From: Arsenophonus sp046530765
GTDB taxonomy: Bacteria > Pseudomonadota > Gammaproteobacteria > Enterobacterales > Enterobacteriaceae
Length of the DNA: 54,661 bases
NCBI GenBank assembly: GCA_046530765.1
Contig: JBHEQS010000011.1
Span: 1-54,661 of the forward strand
Direction of reading: 5' to 3'
Shown: piece by piece, positions 47,319 through 54,661 of the stretch
Layout: each line of letters starts with the position of its first letter
How positions within the stretch are numbered: the first letter of the stretch is position 1
Notes under the pieces: generated by a model
The model's database searches: none
Told to the model about the DNA's origin: nothing
What the model saw: the letters and a program-made list of their open reading frames with translations, nothing else
Translations under genes and position numbers: made by a program

Positions 47319-47340
47319 TATGTTAATCCAATTTAACATA
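47319..47340 (-). terminator. small hairpin just after tRNA-Ser
   Basis: Arms of 8 bp (47319-47326 and 47333-47340) with a 6-nt loop begin 9 bases after the encoded CCA of the tRNA. A T-rich run follows on the minus strand. It is placed where a tRNA terminator is expected, but the stem is weak. Confidence 0.4.
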
Positions 47341-47348
47341 GATAAGTT

Positions 47349-47436
47349 TGGCGGAAGGATAGAGATTTGAACTCTAGGATAGTTTCCTATCTGCGGTTTT
47401 CAAGACCGCCGCCTTAAACCGCTCGGCCATCCTTCC
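47349..47436 (-). tRNA. serT: tRNA-Ser(UGA)
   Basis: The 88 bases fold as a class II tRNA. The acceptor stem GGAAGGA pairs with TCCTTCC, the discriminator is G, and CCA is encoded. The D-arm has GCCGAGCGGTTTAAGGC, the anticodon loop is CTTGAAA with anticodon TGA, and a long variable arm (GATAG-GAAA-CTATC) precedes the T-arm with TTCAAAT. The long variable arm and the TGA anticodon identify it as serine tRNA reading UCN codons, chiefly UCA. The GC-rich stems stand out sharply from the surroundings. It has its own promoter immediately upstream. Confidence 0.97.
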
Positions 47437-47444
47437 ATAAAATT

Positions 47445-47473
47445 ATTATAACAAAATATAGTGATTTTGTCTA
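47445..47473 (-). promoter_or_regulatory. sigma-70 promoter of tRNA-Ser
   Basis: On the minus strand TAGACA (47473-47468) is followed after exactly 17 bases by a perfect TATAAT (47450-47445). Transcription should start near 47438, only about two bases before the mature 5' end of the tRNA, so the 5' leader is almost absent. Confidence 0.75.
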
Positions 47474-47944
47474 TACGTTGATATAATGTTATATTTAATT
47501 ATTTATTTAAAATAAACTAAGTTTTATTGATAATGATGATAAAGATGTAATATGAGAATAATATTCTATACTCAATAATTACGTTTTGATATTTTTTTTT
47601 GAATTAATCACTATAATTGATATTATATCAAATTATTTAAATTAGTAAAATACTATAAATATCAATTTAATACACAAATTACTTACTTTATATAAATAAA
47701 GCATTATATATTAAATTAAATATAAATTAAGATTATACATGATAGTTTTAATAGAATTTTTTTGATAATAACTAACTTAATATTAAAATATTAATACTAT
47801 ATAAATAAAGTAGTTAACTTTAATACTAAAATATATTAATACTATAATTAATATTAATATATATACAATAAAAAATAAAAAAGTTATTAAAAAATAGTTG
47901 AACTTGATTAATAACTTACATTGTTATTTTTATAACGTTATATG

Positions 47945-47978
47945 AAATTGTAATACTAATGAACTAGTATTACAATTT
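47945..47978. repeat. inverted repeat, 14-bp arms, 6-nt loop, T-tract on plus side
   Basis: Arms 47945-47958 and 47965-47978 are perfect, with T continuing to 47980 on the plus strand. It looks like a plus-strand terminator, but no plus-strand gene precedes it. Confidence 0.6.
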
Positions 47979-48081
47979 TTAGAATTAGTTATGAGTTAAT
48001 TTCTAATATATATTTAACATTGATATTTATTATAAATTAAACAGTTTTATACATAACTTGATATTTAACCAGTAAGCTGCT

Positions 48082-48115
48082 ATAATTATATATTATTATA
48101 ATAATATATAATTAT
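48082..48115. repeat. 34-bp perfect palindrome, AT-only
   Basis: The interval is its own reverse complement with no loop. It contains only A and T. Confidence 0.65.
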
Positions 48116-48219
48116 TTGATATTTCTAATATTTAGACTACATTATAAATTATAATATTATACTAATAATACTTAATTTATATATAAAAATAACTTTTAAC
48201 TGAATGTTAAAACAAAAAA

Positions 48220-48258
48220 AATATTCAATTGTAATAATAAATATTATAATTGAATATT
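48220..48258. repeat. inverted repeat, 11-bp arms extended by a G-U pair
   Basis: Outer arms 48220-48230 and 48248-48258 are perfect. In RNA a G-U pair and five further A-U pairs continue the stem, leaving only a short loop. Confidence 0.5.
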
Positions 48259-49080
48259 AATAAATAAAACTCATAGCATATAAATAAATTTAAATATATA
48301 TAGAATGCTTAAAATAATTAATAAAACACTAAAATTAAAATAAAAGTCTATCTAATTATTGATAAAGATTTTTAGTTTACTATTTAAAATAGTTAGATTA
48401 TAAATTATAATTATTTATAATATAATAAATAACCAATTTATAAAAATTACTTTTAAGGAAAAATATAAATAGATTAAATATCTATAAAAATATAAATATA
48501 TATTACCTCATTATCTTAAAATCCTAGTAATATATAAAGTGATTAGAAATTTTTAATTTATGTTTCAAGCACTAATCAAATTATATATCAGATAACACCA
48601 ACAATATTTATTTTAATTATTTTTATTTAAGATGAATTTAAAATAAAAATATAATTTAAATTATATGATCAAAAATATTTTAAATAAAATTAAGTGTGAT
48701 CTATAATCTGTGAGCTTGAGCTATTTCATGAAATTATAAAAATTACTACATCAGAAAAAACTAAAATATAAATAGATATAAAATATTGTTTGATGTAAAC
48801 AAACTTATTATAAATTTCTATAAATATTATTATGAAAAATATAATTATTAAAATTTAGTTTATTTTAGTTATAAATAATAATATTTATGTAACTTTACAA
48901 AAAAGTAAAAATATTAAGACTAATGAAACAATTAAGCAATTTTTAATATTAAGTTATATAATTAAGAATCTATAATCAATAATAATTTATAAAATATTTT
49001 TAATATTAATAGTCAGTTAAGATAAAATCTTTTAATTTTCCAATAAATTATTTACTATATGAAATATAAAATAGAATATT

Positions 49081-49121
49081 TATAGATTATTTTAATGTGT
49101 ATCACATTAAAATAATCTATA
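49081..49121. repeat. perfect inverted repeat, 19-bp arms, 3-nt loop
   Basis: Arms 49081-49099 and 49103-49121 are perfect around TAT, with several G/C pairs. It lies 814 bases beyond the gyrA stop. Confidence 0.75.
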
Positions 49122-49874
49122 GTTAAATTATAATATACATATCTATTATTTACCTAGAATACATAATAAAAGTATTTTATTTATTTTTTTGCTGTAAATT
49201 TTATTTCAAAAATATTACATAAATGCATCATAATGCTATAAATTATTTATTTTTAATACTATATAATAAATAAGATAAATAAGAATTTATGCAAATATTA
49301 TTTTCTAATCTAGAACTAAATTCAAAAAAAATATATTTTAAATTATTATATGAATAAGCTTTAGAAAAAACTGAAAGTTTTTACTATAAAATAGATGTTT
49401 ATAACATATTTTCGATTTATTAATAATAATGAAATTTTTACAAAAAAATAAAGTTATGTTAGATAAAATTAATTTTATGGATTATCTCATATCAAACAAA
49501 CCTATAATTATATTTTAAATTTTTATAGATTGCTAAAAATTATTAAAATATTAGACTCAGACTAACCATTAATATTCGATTGGTTTTTCTATACTAATCG
49601 AACAATCTTATATATTTATCTATTTATTTATATGTGTTGTAGTAACAAATTTATATTTTTTGTTTATCAAAGAAATCCTATTATATTAATTAACTGATTT
49701 AGAATTTAAATTTCTATTTATATGAATAAATAGAAATTTATTTATATAATAAAATTAATTAGATTAATCTATGTTGTATATAATATATATTAAACTGAAT
49801 TATAAATTAAAGATTACTCATAAATTATGAATTTTACACAATAAGCGAAATATGAAAAGTTATAACAGATAGTA

Positions 49875-49897
49875 TATTTTTATATATTATAAAAATA
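49875..49897 (-). terminator. 10-bp hairpin just past gyrA
   Basis: Arms 49875-49884 and 49888-49897 (all A/T) with a 3-nt loop begin 38 bases beyond the gyrA stop. The position suits a terminator. The stem is weak and no clean U-tract follows. Confidence 0.3.
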
Positions 49898-49934
49898 ATA
49901 AATTAAATTTACTTATGTAGATAAAACTAACTAA

Positions 49935-52553
49935 TCATTCATTTAACAAATCATTTTCTACATTATTAATATTAGAATTTTCTTTTACTCTAAAAATATC
50001 TTTTGTTAACACTTTATTAATATTTTCTATTTCTTTTGTTTCAAGAACTCGCTGCAAGCTAACTACTTTTTCATCTTTAGTGATACGAATCAAAATAACT
50101 CCTTGAGTATTTCTTCCAACAACACTAATCTCTGAAATTGGAATGCGCACTAATGTTCCAGAATCGGTAATAATCATAATTTGATCAGTTTTTTCAACTT
50201 GAATTGCTCCGATCACATTACCATTACGACCACTTACTTTAATAGAAATAACACCTTGAGTAGCTCTAGATTTTGTTGAGTATTCACTTTGATCAGTTCG
50301 CTTACCGTAACCATTTTCTGTAACTGTTAATATATCTCCATCACCACGAGGCACAATTAATGAAACTACTTTATCACCAGTTTGCAACTTAATACCTCGA
50401 ACGCCAGTTGCTGATCTCCCCATAGGGCGAACCATATTTTCATTAAATCTAACAACTTTACCTCCAACCGAGAAAATCATTACTTCATTTTTACCAACAG
50501 TTAGATCAACACCAATTAATTCATCTCCATCATTAAGATTAACTGCAACTATACCAGCGCTTCTTGGGCGACTAAAATATTTTAGTGGTGTTTTTTTAAC
50601 TGTCCCGCTAGCAGTCACCATAAATACATAATGAGTATCATCAAATTTTCGTACAGGTAAAATTGCAGTAATTCGTTCATTTTGTTCTAATGGTAATAAA
50701 TTAACTATTGGCCGACCTCGAGCGCATCGACTTGATTCTGGCAACTGATAAACTTTCATCCAATAGAGACGACCTCGACTAGAAAAGCATAGAATTGTAT
50801 CATGCGTATTTGTAACTAATAAGCGCTCAATAAAATCTTCTTCTTTTATTCGTGTTGCTAACTTACCCTTACCTCCACGATGCTGTGTTTCGTAAACAGA
50901 TAATTTCTGATATTTAATATATCCATGATTTGATAATGTGACAACAACATCTGCTTTATTAATTAAATCTTCAATATTTATATCTGGTTTATTTTCAGCA
51001 ATCTCAGTTCTGCGCGCATCGCAATATTGCACCTTAATACATTTAAGTTCTTCTCTGATAACATCTGTTGACCGTTCTGTACTTATTAATATATTCAATA
51101 ATAAATCAATTTGTTTTATGTGATTACTATATTCATCTAATATTTTATTGTGCTCTAAGCTAGTTAATTTTTGCAAACGTAAATCAAGAATTACTTGAGC
51201 CTGCAATTCAGTTAAATAATATTTATTGTCTCGTACGCTACATTTATGTTCAAGAGATTCTAGATTATTATATGAATTTGCCAACATAGAAGCAACTTCA
51301 CCTAAATTCCAAGAATGATCAATTAAAGCAAACTTTGCATCATTAGGTGTTGTCGCTTGCCGAATAACTTCAATAATTGTATCGATATTTTCTAATGCTA
51401 TAGCAAATGCTTCAAGTATATGAGAACGCTCACGTGCTTTATTTAATTCAAAAATAGTTCGACGAGTTACAATTTCTCTGCGATGATGAATAAAAGCTCC
51501 AAGAACTTCCTTTAAGTTTAAAAGTCTAGGTTGTCCATTACATAAAGCAACCATATTAATACCAAATGAAACTTGAAGTTGTGTAAGAGAATATAAATTA
51601 TTGAGTACAATATCAGCCACTGAATCACGTTTTACTTCAATAACGATACGCATACCATCTTTATCAGATTCATCACGTAATGCGCTAATTCCATCAATAC
51701 GCTTATCTTTAACTAACTCAGCAATTTTTTCAATTAAATGAGCTTTATTAACCTGATAAGGGATCTCATTTATAATAATTGATTCACGAGTATTTTTATT
51801 ATCAACTTCAATTTTAGCACGCCCACGAACAGAGATTTTGCCCCTACCAGTTCGATATGCTTCTATTATTCCGCTATTACCATTAATAATCCCAGCTGTT
51901 GGAAAATCCGGACCTGGAATATATTTTAATAATTCATCAATGCTAATATTTTCATTATCAATATAAGCAAGACAAGCATCAATAACTTCACTAAGGTTAT
52001 GAGGTGGAATATTTGTAGCCATGCCTACAGCAATACCTGAAGATCCATTAATTAATAAATTTGGAATACGTGTTGGCATAACATCAGGAATTTTTTCTGT
52101 ACCGTCATAATTAGAAATAAAATTAATAGTTTCCTTATCTAAATCCTCTAATAATTCATGAGCAATTTTTGCCATACGTATTTCAGTGTAACGCATTGCA
52201 GCAGCTGAATCTCCATCAATAGAACCAAAATTGCCTTGACCATCTACTAACATATAACGCATTGAAAAAGGCTGTGCCAGACGAACTATAGCATCATATA
52301 CAGCACTATCACCATGAGGATGATATTTGCCAATTACGTCACCAACTACTCTGGCTGATTTTTTGTAAGGCTTATTCCAATCATTACCTAATACACTTAT
52401 AGCATACAATATCCTGCGGTGAACTGGTTTCAATCCATCTCGAACATCAGGAAGAGCTCGTCCAACAATCACAGACATTGCATAATCTAAATAAGAATTT
52501 TTCAATTCTTCTTCAATATTGACTGGAGTAATTTTTATTCCTATCTCACTCAT
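49935..52553 (-). CDS. gyrA: DNA gyrase subunit A
   Basis: GyrA is the DNA-cleaving subunit of gyrase (A2B2), which introduces negative supercoils. At 872 aa it is nearly the E. coli length (875), with the N-terminus collinear residue for residue. The active-site Tyr122 follows Arg121 (AAMRYTEIR). Ser83 and Asp87 in the quinolone-determining region are the sensitive-type residues. The GyrA box that wraps DNA reads QHRGGKG, against QRRGGKG in E. coli. The C-terminal tail is as long as in E. coli, but its acidic clusters have been replaced by a Lys/Asn-rich string. An AAGGAG and a GGAG precede the ATG, the nearer one 11 bases away. An extended -10 element lies 49 bases upstream. Divergent ubiG is the E. 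coli arrangement. Confidence 0.97.
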   Translation of the reverse strand: MSEIGIKITPVNIEEELKNSYLDYAMSVIVGRALPDVRDGLKPVHRRILYAISVLGNDWNKPYKKSARVVGDVIGKYHPHGDSAVYDAIVRLAQPFSMRYMLVDGQGNFGSIDGDSAAAMRYTEIRMAKIAHELLEDLDKETINFISNYDGTEKIPDVMPTRIPNLLINGSSGIAVGMATNIPPHNLSEVIDACLAYIDNENISIDELLKYIPGPDFPTAGIINGNSGIIEAYRTGRGKISVRGRAKIEVDNKNTRESIIINEIPYQVNKAHLIEKIAELVKDKRIDGISALRDESDKDGMRIVIEVKRDSVADIVLNNLYSLTQLQVSFGINMVALCNGQPRLLNLKEVLGAFIHHRREIVTRRTIFELNKARERSHILEAFAIALENIDTIIEVIRQATTPNDAKFALIDHSWNLGEVASMLANSYNNLESLEHKCSVRDNKYYLTELQAQVILDLRLQKLTSLEHNKILDEYSNHIKQIDLLLNILISTERSTDVIREELKCIKVQYCDARRTEIAENKPDINIEDLINKADVVVTLSNHGYIKYQKLSVYETQHRGGKGKLATRIKEEDFIERLLVTNTHDTILCFSSRGRLYWMKVYQLPESSRCARGRPIVNLLPLEQNERITAILPVRKFDDTHYVFMVTASGTVKKTPLKYFSRPRSAGIVAVNLNDGDELIGVDLTVGKNEVMIFSVGGKVVRFNENMVRPMGRSATGVRGIKLQTGDKVVSLIVPRGDGDILTVTENGYGKRTDQSEYSTKSRATQGVISIKVSGRNGNVIGAIQVEKTDQIMIITDSGTLVRIPISEISVVGRNTQGVILIRITKDEKVVSLQRVLETKEIENINKVLTKDIFRVKENSNINNVENDLLNE

Positions 52554-52596
52554 TGATCTGCTATCTCCACGCTCCTTTATTTATTAAGTAATAAAA

Positions 52597-52605
52597 ATTA
52601 TATCA
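52597..52605 (-). promoter_or_regulatory. extended -10 element of the gyrA promoter
   Basis: The minus strand reads TGATATAAT (52605-52597), a TGN extension joined to a perfect TATAAT; no good -35 box is visible at 17 bases. It would give a leader of about 37 bases. The match is good, but such motifs are not rare in AT-rich DNA. Confidence 0.5.
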
Positions 52606-52717
52606 TAAATTTTTTTTTTATAAAAAGTAGGAAACGTACAATAATTAACAAAGCATATATAATTATTTGATGGTATTATTAAAGCTATATTAATAAAAAT
52701 TAAAGAGTAAATTTATA

Positions 52718-53446
52718 ATGAATTGTAAAAAATCATTAAATCTGCCAAATGTTGATCTAGATGAAATTAATAAATTTATTACTGTTGCTAATTGTTGGTG
52801 GGATAAGGTCGGTGACTTTAAATCTCTTCATCGCATTAATCCATTGCGTTTAAACTATATTATGCAACATTCTAATGGTATTTTTGGGAAAAAAGTATTA
52901 GATATAGGATGCGGAGCTGGAATTTTATCAGAAAGTATGGCAAAAGAGGGTGCTATAGTTACAGGAATTGATATAGCATCAGAGATCATTGAAGTTGCCA
53001 AACTACATTCTTTAGAAAATAATATAGAAATTAACTATTTTAAAGAAACCCCTGAAATTCATGCAGAAAAATATCCTAAAACTTATGATATTATTACATG
53101 TATGGAAATGTTAGAACATGTACCTGATCCTGAATCAGTTGTAAAATCATGTGAAAAGTTAGTTAAACCATTCGGTCATGTATTTTTTTCTACCATTAAT
53201 CGCAATAAAAAATCTTGGTTATTGGCAATACTTGTAGCTGAATATATTTTAAAGATAGTTCCAAAAGGCACTCATGATATGAAAAAATTAATTAGGCCTT
53301 CAGAGTTACTCAGTTGGGTAGATAAAACATCTTTGCAAGAACAACATGTAATCGGAATACACTATAATCTTATTAGAGATAAATTTTTCTTAGGATCAAA
53401 TATTGATATTAATTATATGTTCCATTTATCAAATAATAATAATTAA
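52718..53446 (+). CDS. ubiG: bifunctional ubiquinone O-methyltransferase UbiG
   Basis: UbiG carries out both O-methylations in ubiquinone synthesis, using S-adenosylmethionine, at the cytoplasmic face of the membrane. At 242 aa it matches E. coli (240). The Rossmann methyltransferase fold shows motif I VLDIGCGAGILSE (residues 60-72), the acidic residue after strand 2 in TGIDIA (Asp85), then ITCMEMLEHVPDP. The ATG is preceded by AAAGAG about 10 bases upstream. It diverges from gyrA across 164 bases, as in E. coli, so both promoters lie in that gap. It implies aerobic respiration with ubiquinone. Confidence 0.95.
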   Translation: MNCKKSLNLPNVDLDEINKFITVANCWWDKVGDFKSLHRINPLRLNYIMQHSNGIFGKKVLDIGCGAGILSESMAKEGAIVTGIDIASEIIEVAKLHSLENNIEINYFKETPEIHAEKYPKTYDIITCMEMLEHVPDPESVVKSCEKLVKPFGHVFFSTINRNKKSWLLAILVAEYILKIVPKGTHDMKKLIRPSELLSWVDKTSLQEQHVIGIHYNLIRDKFFLGSNIDINYMFHLSNNNN

Positions 53447-54661
53447 AATTTACTAAGAAAATAACAAGAAGTAACTTATTAATATTAAATATATTATATA
53501 CACATATTACACTACAAGCTGTAATTTGTAATAAACAATATAATAAGTTATAGTTTATAGTATAATTAAATTGTATTTTTTATCAAAAAAAATATTTTTT
53601 TTGATAAAATAGTAAATATAGTTATTCATTTAAAATAAAAATAATTAAACACTATATATTATATTTTCTACTATAAGATTTATTTAAAAATAAAAATAAC
53701 ATATTATTATTTTATATTTTTTATTATTAAATATTTAGTATTTATAATTAATAAACATCAAGTAACTTAACCTTAAATTAATATATAAATATCTTAAATA
53801 TTTTCAATATAATAAACATTATATAAATAAAATTAACTAATTTATTAATATTTATAAAATAATTATTTTGACATATAAAACTATAAAATATATATTTATT
53901 TTTTTGAGCTAATTCGACTTATTATATTTATTTAACGGTATTGAAATTTCTTATTTTTATAAAAGAAACCAAATTATTATAAGATATTATTTTAGTTTAT
54001 ATACTTTATTATCAATATTTAGCAGATTAATCTAATTAAAAAATAATTATCTATAATCTCTTGATCACAAAACTATTTAATAGTAACAATTTAAATAAAT
54101 ATATTCTATGTATCTCTTTTATTGTGGGAGTTTTTCTATCAAATACTAAAGAAATCAGTATATAAATTCAAATATATGAATTTTAAAATTAAGGTTTGTA
54201 TATAAGTGCATAAAATGTATTTCTATATATTTTAAGAAAGGTTAATCTTATACGTATTTATTTTATTATTTTTAATATTTAGCATAAATATTAAAAATCT
54301 TCAATTTATTATTAAAATATAAATTAAAGGTTTATAATCAATTAATATTAGTATAAATAATTTTAATTATTTTATTTAAATCTATTTTTTAATTAAAGTA
54401 TACTTTAAATTAATGCAATTAAAATTATTTATAAAAAAAATTAATTAATATTATAAATTGTGTAATTCATTACACTAATAAAATGTAAACGGTTATAAAT
54501 ATTATAGGCTATAAAAATTTTTGTGCACTATGCACTATAATATTATAATTGATAATCTTATATATTATTTGATAAAAAGTTAGAATCTTTGTGTAAACGA
54601 AAAACAATTAAGTGATTATTTAATTTAAAATTACATAATATAATTTTTATGTTTAAAAGAA
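53447..54661. other. gene-free stretch to the end of the window
   Basis: No coding region is seen; in E. coli other genes (nrdA among them) follow ubiG at some distance. The only clear structure is the hairpin at 53578-53609. Confidence 0.6.
53578..53609 (+). terminator. hairpin downstream of ubiG
   Basis: Arms 53578-53592 and 53595-53609 are perfect; each contains eight A or eight T next to the 2-nt centre. It lies 131 bases past the ubiG stop. It is the only candidate terminator for ubiG, but it lacks a separate loop and U-tract. Confidence 0.35.

Larger units (their letters stand above)
45971..47348. other. gene-free stretch between tRNA-Ser and dusA
   Basis: No coding region is recognisable. 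It holds an 11-bp hairpin (46419-46441), a 16-bp hairpin (46957-46994) and the small hairpin just after the tRNA (47319-47340). The presence of tRNA-Ser(UGA) next to this block is not the E. coli order, so a rearrangement end should lie in or near here. Confidence 0.65.
47437..49934. other. 2.5-kb gene-free stretch between gyrA and tRNA-Ser
   Basis: No coding trace is visible. It holds the tRNA promoter (47445-47473) and inverted repeats at 47945-47978, 48082-48115, 48220-48258, 49081-49121 and 49875-49897. A slightly GC-richer region with two competing hairpins lies at 49564-49602. Confidence 0.65.

Noticed and set aside
52667..52691. TTGATG and TATATT upstream of ubiG, considered as its promoter
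   Set aside because: The spacer is only 13 bases; in such AT-rich DNA the match has little weight.
53447..54661. Possible trace of nrdA or another gene downstream of ubiG
   Set aside because: No conserved ribonucleotide reductase motif can be read in any frame.

Overview
The window is a strongly AT-rich piece of a degraded enterobacterial genome, most likely that of a host-restricted (insect-type) gammaproteobacterial endosymbiont. Every recognisable gene is closely similar to an Escherichia coli counterpart, usually at nearly the same length. Genes make up only about 29% of the window (my sum: about 16.0 kb of 54.7 kb); the rest is AT-rich sequence with no gene I can recognise. I cannot name the species from this window.

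Layout. At 1366-13521 lies a remnant of the E. coli dnaX-ybaB-recR-htpG-adk-hemH-aes-gsk-ybaL neighbourhood. ybaL (+), hemH, adk, htpG and dnaX (all -) keep their order and orientation, while ybaB, recR, aes and gsk have gone. A 15.2-kb stretch without a gene follows (13522-28696). Two isolated minus-strand genes come next: bax (28697-29494), and ugd (34484-35649), which is intact except for one missing base in a poly-A run. At 41997-45970 lies the dusA-(qor lost)-dnaB-alr block. At 47349-47436 is a tRNA-Ser(UGA) with its own promoter. At 49935-53446 is the classic divergent pair gyrA(-)/ubiG(+).

What the genes do. The set covers replication (dnaX, dnaB, gyrA), protein folding (htpG), nucleotide balance (adk), haem and ubiquinone synthesis (hemH, ubiG), cell-wall and surface precursors (alr, ugd), a wall-acting glucosaminidase-family protein (bax), tRNA modification (dusA) and a K+/H+-antiporter-like protein (ybaL).

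Between the genes there are no insertion sequences, CRISPR arrays or convincing small ORFs. There is, however, an unexpectedly rich population of long, perfect, unrelated inverted repeats: eleven with stems of 19-32 bp, all outside genes. A few short perfect tandem repeats also occur. Three regulatory signals stand out: a heat-shock (sigma-32) promoter before htpG, a near-leaderless sigma-70 promoter before tRNA-Ser, and an extended -10 element before gyrA. Two homopolymer sites may matter for expression: the A10 run in ugd and an A6 run followed by a stem-loop at the dnaX frameshift position.
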